This document shows positions 8,255 to 16,205 of a DNA stretch of 64,000 bases, in pieces. The first letter of the stretch is position 1. The number at the start of each line of letters is the position of its first letter. A model generated the notes under the pieces. The model made no database searches and was not told the origin of the DNA. It worked only from the letters and a program-made list of their open reading frames with translations. Origin of the DNA: Bradyrhizobium sp. S69 (GTDB taxonomy: Bacteria > Pseudomonadota > Alphaproteobacteria > Rhizobiales > Xanthobacteraceae); the NCBI RefSeq assembly GCF_009766005.1, contig NZ_LMUK01000043.1, forward strand, positions 189,002-253,001, given 5' to 3'. The position numbers and the translations under genes were made by a program.

Positions 8255-9745
8255 ATGGCGGGCTTGGTAATCACGGGTGGCCGGGTGGTGGATCCCGCCA
8301 GCGGGATGGACGCGGTCGGCGATGTCGCGGTGCTGGACGGCAAGATCGCCGCGGTCGGTACCGGGCTCGGCAGCGCCGAGCGGTCGATCGATGCGACCGG
8401 ACTGGTGGTCGCCCCCGGCTTCATCGATCTGCACGCCCACGGCCAGTCGATCCCGGCCGACCGCATGCAGGCGTTCGACGGGGTGACGACGACGCTCGAC
8501 CTCGAAGCCGGCGTGTTGCCGGTCGCCTCCTGGTATCGGCAGCAGGCCGCGCACGGACGCGTGCTGAACTACGGTGCCTCCGCCAACTGGGCGTTTGCAC
8601 GGATCGGCGCGATGACCGGTTCCAACGCCGAAAGCTCGCTGGAGGCGTTCGGCAATGCGATGCGCGATCGCCGCTGGATCGACAATGTGGCCAGCGAAGC
8701 CGAGGCGGCCGGCATCCTCGAGCGCCTCGCCGGCGGCCTGAACGAGGGCGGCATCGGCATCGGCATCCTCAACGCCTATGCGCCGGGCGCCGGCGTGCAG
8801 GAACTGACGGCGGTGTGTCAATTGGCGGCGGCGCGCGCGGTGCCGACCTTCACCCACGTCGCCTACATGTCCCGCATCGACCCGGAAAGTGCTGCCGAGG
8901 CCTATATCCGCCTGATCGGCTATGCCGGCGCCACCGGCGCGCATATGCACATCTGCCATTTCAATTCCTCCAGCAAGACCGACGTCGAGCGTTGCGCCGT
9001 GCTGGTCGCGAAAGCGCAGGCGCAAGGGCTTCCGATCACGGTCGAAGCCTATCCCTACGGCACTGGTTCGACGGTGCTTGCCGCGGCGTTCTTCAGCGAC
9101 CCGGAATTCGAGGCGCGCAACGGTACCGGCTACGATTCGGTGCAGCGGGTGACCGACGGGCGTCGCTTCCGGGACCGCGAGGAGTTGTTGGCGGCACAGG
9201 CCACCGAACCCTCGACGCTGGTGCTGTGGCATATCCTGGATACCGAGAACAATTCGCACCACCGTGACCTCCTCGATATCTCGGTGCTGTATCCCGGCGG
9301 CGCGATCGCATCGGACGCGATGCCCTGGACGTTATCCGACGGCAGCGTCTACAGCGGCGACGCCTGGCCGCTGCCCGCGGACGCGACCTCGCATCCGCGC
9401 TCGGCCGGCTGTTTCACGCGCTTCATCCGCGAATGGGTGCGTGAGCGCCAGACCGTGTCGCTCATCGAGGGCATCCGCAAATGCGCGCTGATCCCGGCGG
9501 AGATTCTCGGGCCCAGCACCCCCGCGATGCGGGCCAAGGGAAGGCTGCAGCCGGGCGCCGATGCCGACATCGTGGCGTTCGACTTCGACACGCTCACCGA
9601 CAAAGCCGAATTCTCGGCGATGAACCGTCCGTCGGAAGGCGTGCGTCATCTGGTGGTCAGCGGCCACGAATTGATCCGCGATGGCGTGCTGGATGTGGCG
9701 GCGCGGCCTGGCCAGCCGGTGCGCCGGCCCATTGCCGGGGGTTAA
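8255..9745 (+). CDS. Amidohydrolase-superfamily protein, N-acyl-D-amino-acid deacylase/dihydroorotase-like
   Basis: A 496-aa metal-dependent hydrolase. The N-terminus (LVITGGRVVDPASGMDAVGDVAV) is the usual small beta-sandwich. The first metal motif DLHAHGQS follows at about residue 62, and HICHFNS and an HD pair lie later in the barrel. The C-terminal LQPGADADIVAFD is typical of D-aminoacylases and dihydroorotases. It should hydrolyse a cyclic amide or N-acyl amino acid; the exact substrate is not readable. The start at 8255 has GGGAG at 8243-8247, whereas the frame running back to 8111 has no good site. The stop lies 4 bases before the CobW start, so the two form an operon. Confidence 0.88.
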   Translation: MAGLVITGGRVVDPASGMDAVGDVAVLDGKIAAVGTGLGSAERSIDATGLVVAPGFIDLHAHGQSIPADRMQAFDGVTTTLDLEAGVLPVASWYRQQAAHGRVLNYGASANWAFARIGAMTGSNAESSLEAFGNAMRDRRWIDNVASEAEAAGILERLAGGLNEGGIGIGILNAYAPGAGVQELTAVCQLAAARAVPTFTHVAYMSRIDPESAAEAYIRLIGYAGATGAHMHICHFNSSSKTDVERCAVLVAKAQAQGLPITVEAYPYGTGSTVLAAAFFSDPEFEARNGTGYDSVQRVTDGRRFRDREELLAAQATEPSTLVLWHILDTENNSHHRDLLDISVLYPGGAIASDAMPWTLSDGSVYSGDAWPLPADATSHPRSAGCFTRFIREWVRERQTVSLIEGIRKCALIPAEILGPSTPAMRAKGRLQPGADADIVAFDFDTLTDKAEFSAMNRPSEGVRHLVVSGHELIRDGVLDVAARPGQPVRRPIAGG

Positions 9746-9749
9746 AAAG

Positions 9750-10700
9750 ATGCCGGTCCCGGTCGTGCTGGTGGCCGGCTTTCTCGGCGCGGGCAAGACC
9801 ACGGTCGTCAATCATGTGCTGGCCCACGCGGGCGGAAGGCGCATTGCCGCGGTGGTCAATGATTTCGGCGCGATCAACATCGATGCCGAGCTGATCATCG
9901 GCGCGGCCGACGGCGTGGTGAGTTTGAGCAATGGCTGCATCTGTTGCTCCCTGGAAAGCGATCTGTTGCGGACGCTGGCCGCGTTGCTGCGGCGTGATCC
10001 GCGGCCGGAGCTGATCGTGATCGAAACCAGCGGGGTGGCTGATCCGACCGACATCGTGCGCAACCTGATGGACCCGGTGATCTGGCGCGAGGCGCCGCTG
10101 GAATCCGTGCTGTGCGTGGTGGATGCGACGACGCCGATCGCGATGCTGGACGACGCCCTGCTGCGCTCGCAGGTAAGAGCCGCTGACGTGGTGGCGCTGA
10201 GCAAAGTGGATTTCGCAACTGCCGAGCAGCGCACGCAAGTGCGCGACGCGGTGCGGGCGCTGCGTCCGGCGGCGGTGCTGGTCGATGCCCCGCATGGCGA
10301 GGTCCCACTATCGCTGCTGTTCCCTCCGGACATCGATCATGTGCCGGCGCCGCGCGAGTCAGGGCCGCGCGAGCCTGGGCGACAGCGGCCGGCGGCGGAT
10401 CGGTTCGAGACGCTGAGCTGGAGCTCGGAACGGCCGCTGTCGTTGTCGCGATTGCAGCAGGCGATCAATCGCCTCGCCCCCAAACTGGCGCGCGCCAAGG
10501 GCCTGTTCGACACCATCGAGCAGCCCGGCAAGTTGACGGTGTTTCAGTTCGCCGGCGGCCGCGCGACGCTGGCCCCAGGCGGGACGCCGCCTGCGGGAAT
10601 GCCGCGGACCCGGATCGTATTCGTGGCCGAGATCGGCGTGCTGTCGCGCGCCGAAATCGACAGCGTGATGCAAGGATGCATCGAAGCCGGGACAAATTGA
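9750..10700 (+). CDS. CobW/COG0523-family GTPase, probable metallochaperone
   Basis: A 316-aa G3E-family GTPase. Walker A GFLGAGKTT lies at residues 9-17. The metal-binding CxCC motif (GCICC) lies near residue 61, and an ETSGVADP switch region and SKVD (guanine specificity) near residue 150. A C-terminal CobW_C domain contains FDTIEQPGKLTVFQFAGG. The family delivers zinc or cobalt to client enzymes in the cytoplasm. The ATG at 9750 has GGGGG at 9737-9741, and only 4 bases separate it from the amidohydrolase stop. The partnership suggests it loads metal into that hydrolase, which is inference. It ends 8 bases before the convergent MFS gene. Confidence 0.9.
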   Translation: MPVPVVLVAGFLGAGKTTVVNHVLAHAGGRRIAAVVNDFGAINIDAELIIGAADGVVSLSNGCICCSLESDLLRTLAALLRRDPRPELIVIETSGVADPTDIVRNLMDPVIWREAPLESVLCVVDATTPIAMLDDALLRSQVRAADVVALSKVDFATAEQRTQVRDAVRALRPAAVLVDAPHGEVPLSLLFPPDIDHVPAPRESGPREPGRQRPAADRFETLSWSSERPLSLSRLQQAINRLAPKLARAKGLFDTIEQPGKLTVFQFAGGRATLAPGGTPPAGMPRTRIVFVAEIGVLSRAEIDSVMQGCIEAGTN

Positions 10701-10708
10701 AGGGCTCG

Positions 10709-12019
10709 CTACTCGTTCGACACCACGAGCTTCAATGACAGCGATGCGACGGTTGCGGCGAGCATGATCGCGGCCACGGCGGTGAGGCCGATCACATAGG
10801 AGCCGGAAAACTCGCGCAGCCAGCCCATCATCGATGGCCCGACAAAACCGCCGACCGTGCCGATGCTGTTGATGAAGGCAAGGCCGCCGGCGGCCGCGAC
10901 GCCGGTCAGGAACCGGGTCGGCACCGTCCAGAACACCGCCCGCGCCGCCGAGACGCCGATCAGCGCCACGCTGAACCCAATCAGCGCCACTGTCAGCGAA
11001 CCCGACAGGATCGGCGCGACCAGCCCGGCGGCGCCAAGCAAGCACGCGATCGCCAGATTGACCACGCGATGGCCGGTCCGGTCGACATAGCGCGCCCACA
11101 CGATCATGCCGACCGAGGCGAACAAATAAGGGATCGCCGAGATCCAGCCGATCGACAGCGTCGAGAGATGATACTCCTTCAGGATCAACGGCAGCCAGAT
11201 GCCGATGCCGTAAGACCCCAGCGTGAAGCCGAACTGGATCGCGGCGAGAATCTGGACCCGGACATCCCTTAGCGCCGCCAGCAGCGATGTATGCGGGCGT
11301 TCGCGCACCTCGGAGGCAAGCGTGTGGCGCAGCGCGTCGCGCTCCTCGGATGTCAGCCAGGTCGCGCTCTCCGGATTGTCCGCGAGCAGATACAGCGTGA
11401 GAAAGCCGAGCGGAATGCAGGGCAGGCTGACCAGGATGAACAGCCATTGCCAGCCCGCCAGTCCCCAGATGCCATCCATCTGCAGCAGCATCCCGCACAC
11501 CGGACCGCCGACCAGCGCGGACGCCGGGATCCCGATCAGAAACCACGCCAGCATCCGCGTGCGGTATTGCGCCGGAAACCACGCGGCGAGGAAGAAGGTC
11601 ACGCCAGGAAAGAAGCCGGCTTCCGCCAGCCCCAGCACAAGCCGCACGCCATAGAAGCTGTTCGGCCCGACCACAAAAGCGTTCGCCGCCGACACCAGGC
11701 CCCAGCTGATCATGATGCGGGCGAGCCAGCGCCGCGCGCCGAAACGATAGAGCATCAAATTGCTGGGGATTTCGAACGTCGAATAGGCCAGGAAGAAAAT
11801 CCCGGCGGCGAGGCCGAACTGGCCGGGCGACAGCCCGAGCTCGTGATTCATGGTCAGCGCCGCGAAACCAAGGCTCGTGCGGTCGAGATAATTGAAGAGA
11901 TAGGCAATCGTCAGCAACGGCACGAAACGAAGCGCCGCCTTGCGAATGGCGCTTTGCAACGCCGCCTGCGCGGCGTCGGCAGAGACGTCGCGCGGGACGC
12001 TCTGCGGCGGGAGGGTCAT
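10709..12019 (-). CDS. MFS transporter, anion:cation symporter (phthalate/tartrate-like) type
   Basis: A 436-aa inner-membrane protein with about 12 hydrophobic segments in two bundles of six and a central charged loop (LTSEERDAL) near residue 220. The N-terminal AYLFNYLDRTSLGFAALTMNHELGLS is characteristic of the ACS family, which takes up organic anions such as tartrate, galactonate or phthalate with protons. The ATG at 12019 has GGGAGAAG just upstream; the frame running to 12262 includes an implausible leader. It is transcribed towards the CobW gene and follows HU on the same strand, separated by a terminator. The substrate is unknown. Confidence 0.9.
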   Translation of the reverse strand: MTLPPQSVPRDVSADAAQAALQSAIRKAALRFVPLLTIAYLFNYLDRTSLGFAALTMNHELGLSPGQFGLAAGIFFLAYSTFEIPSNLMLYRFGARRWLARIMISWGLVSAANAFVVGPNSFYGVRLVLGLAEAGFFPGVTFFLAAWFPAQYRTRMLAWFLIGIPASALVGGPVCGMLLQMDGIWGLAGWQWLFILVSLPCIPLGFLTLYLLADNPESATWLTSEERDALRHTLASEVRERPHTSLLAALRDVRVQILAAIQFGFTLGSYGIGIWLPLILKEYHLSTLSIGWISAIPYLFASVGMIVWARYVDRTGHRVVNLAIACLLGAAGLVAPILSGSLTVALIGFSVALIGVSAARAVFWTVPTRFLTGVAAAGGLAFINSIGTVGGFVGPSMMGWLREFSGSYVIGLTAVAAIMLAATVASLSLKLVVSNE

Positions 12020-12275
12020 CGGTTTCTTCTCCCGGGCGATCTTCTTGATTGGATCGTCACAGCACCTCGCTATCCCGCGAGCAAGGGGCGGCGGCCAGCC
12101 CCTAAATCGAAGCCGGCCGTCAAGCCCCCAGCATGTGGCAAGGTGTTGAATTGGGCGCGAAGCCCATACCGCATTGGGTGGAGTTGCGAGGCGCGCCGTT
12201 GGCGCAACGGTGCCAGCTTCGGCACGCGCGTCCAGCCCCCCTGCGCAGGACCGCCGCCGCAAACCCCCTCAATGC

Positions 12276-12300
12276 AAAAAGGCCCCTCCCGGGGCCTTTC
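12276..12300 (-). terminator. Rho-independent terminator of the HU gene
   Basis: Read on the minus strand the sequence is AAAGGCCCC-GGGA-GGGGCCTTTTT: a GC-rich stem with a run of T directly after it, 5 bases beyond the HU stop codon. Confidence 0.85.
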
Positions 12301-12304
12301 AACA

Positions 12305-12604
12305 TTAGACGGCGTCTTTTGCCGCCTTGACCGGGCGGGCGCGGACGATCTTGCGGGCCGGCTTGGCCTTGAACGTCATCGCCTCTCCGGTGAAGGGATT
12401 GGTACCCTGCCGAGCCTTGGTGGCGGGCTTCTTGATCACGACGAACTTGGCGAAACCCGGGACCAGGAATACGCCCGACTTCTTCAGCTCCTTGTAGCCG
12501 ACGGTCGCCAGCGTCTCGAGTACGCCCTTGACGTCCTTCTTTGCTACTTCGGTTTCGCCGGAGATCTTCTCGATCAGCTGCGACTTGGTCATTTGAACTG
12601 CCAT
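12305..12604 (-). CDS. HU-family DNA-binding protein
   Basis: A 99-aa histone-like protein that bends and compacts DNA as a dimer. It has the N-terminal helices (MTKSQLIEKISGETEVAKKDVKG), the central beta strands (GVFLVPGFAKFVVIKKP) and the arm with GTNPFTGEAMTFKAKPARK, the HU/IHF signature with the minor-groove proline region. The C-terminus is lysine-rich. The ATG at 12604 has AGGAGTC upstream. It stands alone, with its own terminator. Confidence 0.95.
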   Translation of the reverse strand: MAVQMTKSQLIEKISGETEVAKKDVKGVLETLATVGYKELKKSGVFLVPGFAKFVVIKKPATKARQGTNPFTGEAMTFKAKPARKIVRARPVKAAKDAV

Positions 12605-12971
12605 TTTGACTCCTGTTGGTTGATTCGTGCCACGCGACAGTATTTGGAAATTCCTCGGGAAAAACAGCACTTCCAGCGATCTGCACAGCTTTTGTGGTCG
12701 CCAAACCCTGTTTTTCAGCCGAATCGGGACACCCGAATGCGGCGCGCCCTTGGAAACTAGGGGTTTTAAGTGATTCTAACCAGTCGAAAGCTATCGCCAC
12801 GCCGCCCGACCGCAGTTGCGAAGCAGCACGTTCGAATAGCGGTCCGCCGAGTGACGATCCCGGAAATCGCAGTCAAAGGGCTGTGATTGCGACGTTACAA
12901 CGCGGAAACATCTGGAACGTTCGCGACGGCAGACCGTTTTCTCCCCGACAGAACAACAGGAGAGATGGTCC
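12605..12971. other. Divergent intergenic region between HU and the Gly-rich exported protein
   Basis: The 367-bp gap holds the promoters of both genes. I see no additional gene, strong hairpin or recognisable operator. Confidence 0.5.
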
Positions 12972-13406
12972 ATGACAAAATTCAAAACGATAGGCGTTGC
13001 GGCGCTGGCGATTGCCCTCGCCGCGGCCTCACCCGCGATGGCGCGTGGCGGCGGTGGTGGTGGTCACGGTGGCGGCGGCCATATGGGTGGCGGTGGCCAC
13101 ATGGGTGGCGGTGGCCACATGGGCGGCGGCGGCGCGCACTTCGCCGGTGGCGGGTTCCACGGCGGTGGCTTTCATGGCGGTGGCGGCGGATTCCGTCGCG
13201 GCGGCGGTGGCTGGGGACCCGGCCTCGCGGCTGGCGCCATAGCAGGTGCTGCGATCGGCGGCCTCGGCTACTACGGCGGTTACGGCCCCGGTTACGATAG
13301 CTACGCCTACGACAACAGCGAGGGTTATTATGACAACAGCGGCTATAGCTGCCAGCCCGGAACCTATTTCCGTGGCCAGGACGGCCGCAGGTATCTCTGC
13401 CAGTAA
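12972..13406 (+). CDS. Exported Gly/His/Met-rich protein with BA14K-like C-terminus
   Basis: A 144-aa protein with a clear signal peptide (MTKFKTIGVAALAIALAAAS, cleaved after PAMA). The mature N-terminal half is low complexity: three GGGGHM units and further GGGFHGG units. It is rich in His and Met, so metal binding (Cu or Ni) is conceivable. A short hydrophobic Gly/Ala segment (LAAGAIAGAAIGGLGYYGGY) and a Tyr-rich stretch follow. The end, CQPGTYFRGQDGRRYLCQ with two cysteines, recalls the BA14K-like tail of alphaproteobacterial envelope proteins. A terminator follows. The function is unknown. Confidence 0.8.
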   Translation: MTKFKTIGVAALAIALAAASPAMARGGGGGGHGGGGHMGGGGHMGGGGHMGGGGAHFAGGGFHGGGFHGGGGGFRRGGGGWGPGLAAGAIAGAAIGGLGYYGGYGPGYDSYAYDNSEGYYDNSGYSCQPGTYFRGQDGRRYLCQ

Positions 13407-13430
13407 CGGCTCGCTCTAGCGACGCAGAAA

Positions 13431-13460
13431 AGGCGGCCCCATCGGGCCGCCTTTTTGTTT
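13431..13460 (+). terminator. Rho-independent terminator, possibly bidirectional
   Basis: AGGCGGCCC-CATC-GGGCCGCCT followed by TTTTTG. It lies between the Gly-rich protein and the convergent protease gene, and the opposite strand also has a short T run, so it may stop transcription from both sides. Confidence 0.85.
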
Positions 13461-13482
13461 GGGCTTTGTTTGGGAGGAGCCG

Positions 13483-14532
13483 CTAGTGCGGCTGTCGTTG
13501 CCGCACCGCGGGTTTGCGCTCGATCGGATGGATGTCGATCTCGCGCAGCCGGCCCATCCGCAGCACATTCAGTTCCAGCTTGCGATCGATCCGGTCGCGA
13601 TCGAGCGTGCGGATCAGATCGTCGACGCCGTTGATGTCGACGCCGTCAAGGCGAATGACCACATCGCCCGGCAACAGGCCGGCTTTCGACGCCGGGCTAT
13701 CCGGCTCGATCTGCATCAGCAGCGCACCCATCTTGTTCTCGACCCCGGCCAGCACCGCGTGGCGCCGCGGGATCGGCGCGCTCTGCCCGGACACGCCGAT
13801 AAAAGCCCGCCGCACATAGCCGTGGCGGATGATCTCCGACAGCACGAATTGCGCGGTGTTGCTGGCGACCGCAAAGCAGATGCCTTGCGCACCGTTGATG
13901 ATCGCGGTGTTGATCCCGATCACTTCGGCCGCCGACGACACCAACGGCCCGCCGGAATTGCCCGGATTGAGCGCCGCATCGGTCTGGATCACATCCTCGA
14001 TGGTGCGGCCGTTGGCCGAGCGGATCGAACGGCCCAGCGCCGACACCACGCCCGCGGTCGCGGTCGATTCAAAGCCGAGCGGGTTTCCGATCGCGACCAC
14101 GAGTTGGCCGCGGCGCAGGCTCTTGGAATTGCCCAATGAAGCGTAGTGCAGGTCGCGCGCGCCGTCGGCGCGTAGCAGCGCCAGATCGGTATCGGGATCG
14201 ACGCCGAGCACGCGGGCGTCGGTGACGATGCCCTCATTGTCGCGCAGCCGGATCTGCTTCGAGGCGCCGACCACATGGCTGTTGGTCAGCACCAGGCCAT
14301 CGGGCGAGATCACGATGCCGGAGCCGAGCCCGCCGCGCTCACCTGATTGCGGCGACGAAGGCCCGGTTTCGACGCGCACGACCGCGGGGCCGATGCGCTC
14401 GATCACGCCGATCACCGCATTGGAATAGGCGTCGAGCAGCGCCCGGTCGTTCGGCGGCGTGGCACTGGAAGCAGGCTCGGATGGAATGGATGACGACAGG
14501 TCGTCGGCCGTGGTTCGGGTAAAATCCAACAT
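13483..14532 (-). CDS. HtrA/DegP-like trypsin-family serine protease with one PDZ domain
   Basis: A 349-aa S1C protease. The triad is visible as His in LTNSHVVG, Asp in DPDTDLALL and Ser in ALNPGNSGGPL. A single PDZ domain (residues of about 240-330) has MQIEPDSPASKAGLLPGDVV. Typical members degrade or sense misfolded envelope proteins, but no signal peptide or membrane anchor is visible here, so its location is uncertain. The ATG at 14532 has AGAGGA upstream; the ATG-like start 7 codons earlier is less well placed. The Arg/His-rich tail is unremarkable. Confidence 0.9.
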   Translation of the reverse strand: MLDFTRTTADDLSSSIPSEPASSATPPNDRALLDAYSNAVIGVIERIGPAVVRVETGPSSPQSGERGGLGSGIVISPDGLVLTNSHVVGASKQIRLRDNEGIVTDARVLGVDPDTDLALLRADGARDLHYASLGNSKSLRRGQLVVAIGNPLGFESTATAGVVSALGRSIRSANGRTIEDVIQTDAALNPGNSGGPLVSSAAEVIGINTAIINGAQGICFAVASNTAQFVLSEIIRHGYVRRAFIGVSGQSAPIPRRHAVLAGVENKMGALLMQIEPDSPASKAGLLPGDVVIRLDGVDINGVDDLIRTLDRDRIDRKLELNVLRMGRLREIDIHPIERKPAVRQRQPH

Positions 14533-14689
14533 GGCAAAATCCTCTGGTGACAACAGATGGTGGCCATGTTTGGCGGTCGCAAGAGCCGCCAGCAGCCCCT
14601 GCCCGGCGCAGCGCCGGGATCAGGACTGCGGAAAATGCCTATTGCGGGATGAGATTAGATTGAGACCGGGGGCTATCCGCGTGCTTCCC

Positions 14690-14815
14690 TTCACCTCTCC
14701 CCGTCGGGGAGAGGTCGATTTGCAAAGCAAATCGGGTGAGGGCTCTTATGCCAAACGAGAGGCTGTAACCCCTCACCCGGCGCTGCGCGCCGACCTCTCC
14801 CAACGGGAGAGGTGA
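14690..14815. repeat. Dispersed repeat, family B (CCTCTCCCCG / CCCTCACCCG type), copy 1
   Basis: Alternating CACCTCTCCCCGTCGGGGAG, GATTTGCAAAGCAAATC, CCCTCACCCGGCGCTGCGCG and CTCTCCCAACGGGAGAGG blocks form nested hairpins. A related, longer copy is at 20855-21033. It fills most of the gap between the protease and the cytochrome c gene. Confidence 0.7.
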
Positions 14816-14855
14816 AGCGAGATCGCGACCGATTCAATTAATAATCATCATGCGC

Positions 14856-16205
14856 CTATTGCGCGGTTTGCTTGCGTAGCTCCGCGACCTCTTGCGCGGT
14901 GATCGCCGAGCCCTTGCTGCCGAAGCGCGCGGTGACGTAGTTGGCGACCGCCGCGATCTCGGTGTCCGAATAGGCATTGCCGAACGCCGGCATCGAAACC
15001 GCGCCGGGCGGCGTATGGCGTTTGGTCCCCGAAATCACGATCTGCGCGACATTGGTAGCGCCGGGATCGTTGACCGCCCACGACCCGGTGATGGTGGCGA
15101 ACGGTGAGATCGCGCTTTCACCGGTCCAGCCATGGCAACTGACGCAAGCGCCCTCGAACACCATCTTGCCGCGCGCGTCCGCAATCTGGCCGCCTTCTTT
15201 GTGGGAAGCCGGCGCCGGCGGCGCCAGCGTCGCGGGCAGATCGGTCGAACTCACCGGCGGCACGCTACGCAGATACGCCACCAAGGCGTGAATGTCCCCC
15301 GGCGCCAGCAAACTGAGACTCTGGTCCACGGCCTCGCCCATCGGGCCCGACGCGGTGCCATGACCGGCCGCGTGCCCGGTCGCAAGATACGACGCCAATT
15401 GATCGTCGCTCCAGCCGCCCACGCCGGTCGCCTTGTCCGACGTGATATTGAAGGCACGCCATCCGGCCGTCAGCGCACCGGCGAATTTGCGGCGATTATC
15501 CAGCGCGAAAGCGAGATTCCGCGGCGTATGGCATTCGCCGCAATGCGCCAGTGCTTCGGCCAGGTAAGCGCCGCGATTCCACTCCGGGCTTTTCGAGGTG
15601 TCCGGCATGAAGCGCGTGTCGGGGTTGAACACCACCGACCAGAAGGTCATCGCCCAGCGCTGGTTGAACGGAAAAGCCAGCGTATTGGCCGGCGCCGGCG
15701 CTTGCACCGGCTGAAGGCTGAACAGATAGGCCTTGATCGCCAGCCCGTCGGCGTCGCTGATGTTGCTGTATGACGTATACGGCATCGCCGGATAAAGCCG
15801 CGCGCCGTCGCGGCGGGTGCCGCGATGCAGCGCATTGAGGAAATCGGCGTCGCTGTAATTGCCGATACCGGTTTCCTTGTCCGGCGTGATGTTGGTCGAA
15901 TACAGCGTGCCGAACGGCAGCTTGAAGGCGAAGCCGCCGGCATATGGCTTGCCGCCTGGCGCGGTGTGGCAGACCATGCAATCGGCCGCATGCGCGAGAT
16001 ATTCGCCGCGCTCGATCAAATTGGCCTTGGCGAGCGCAGCCGGCACGCCGGTGGGATCGGCGGCCTTGTAATCCGCCAGCGCGACTTTCGGGCCATCGGC
16101 GAACGCCATCGGGCCCGGACCGCGGATGAACCACACCGCGCCGGCCACGACGACGGCCGCGATCACCACAACGCTCGACAGAATGCGGCGCGCGGCGGGG
16201 CTCAT
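14856..16205 (-). CDS. Triheme cytochrome c subunit of a membrane-bound molybdenum hydroxylase
   Basis: A 449-aa protein with an N-terminal membrane anchor (ILSSVVVIAAVVVAGAVWFI) and three c-type heme sites: CMVCH near residue 74, CGECH near 220 and CVSCH near 353. This is the layout of the triheme subunits that pass electrons from periplasmic alcohol, aldehyde or heterocycle dehydrogenases to the respiratory chain. Its start overlaps the stop of the molybdopterin subunit by 4 bases (ATGA), so it is the last gene of a three-gene operon. Heme would be attached in the periplasm. Confidence 0.92.
   Translation of the reverse strand: MSPAARRILSSVVVIAAVVVAGAVWFIRGPGPMAFADGPKVALADYKAADPTGVPAALAKANLIERGEYLAHAADCMVCHTAPGGKPYAGGFAFKLPFGTLYSTNITPDKETGIGNYSDADFLNALHRGTRRDGARLYPAMPYTSYSNISDADGLAIKAYLFSLQPVQAPAPANTLAFPFNQRWAMTFWSVVFNPDTRFMPDTSKSPEWNRGAYLAEALAHCGECHTPRNLAFALDNRRKFAGALTAGWRAFNITSDKATGVGGWSDDQLASYLATGHAAGHGTASGPMGEAVDQSLSLLAPGDIHALVAYLRSVPPVSSTDLPATLAPPAPASHKEGGQIADARGKMVFEGACVSCHGWTGESAISPFATITGSWAVNDPGATNVAQIVISGTKRHTPPGAVSMPAFGNAYSDTEIAAVANYVTARFGSKGSAITAQEVAELRKQTAQ

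Noticed and set aside
11291..12760. 489-aa open frame on the plus strand
   Set aside because: It runs antisense through both the MFS and HU genes and across the terminator between them.
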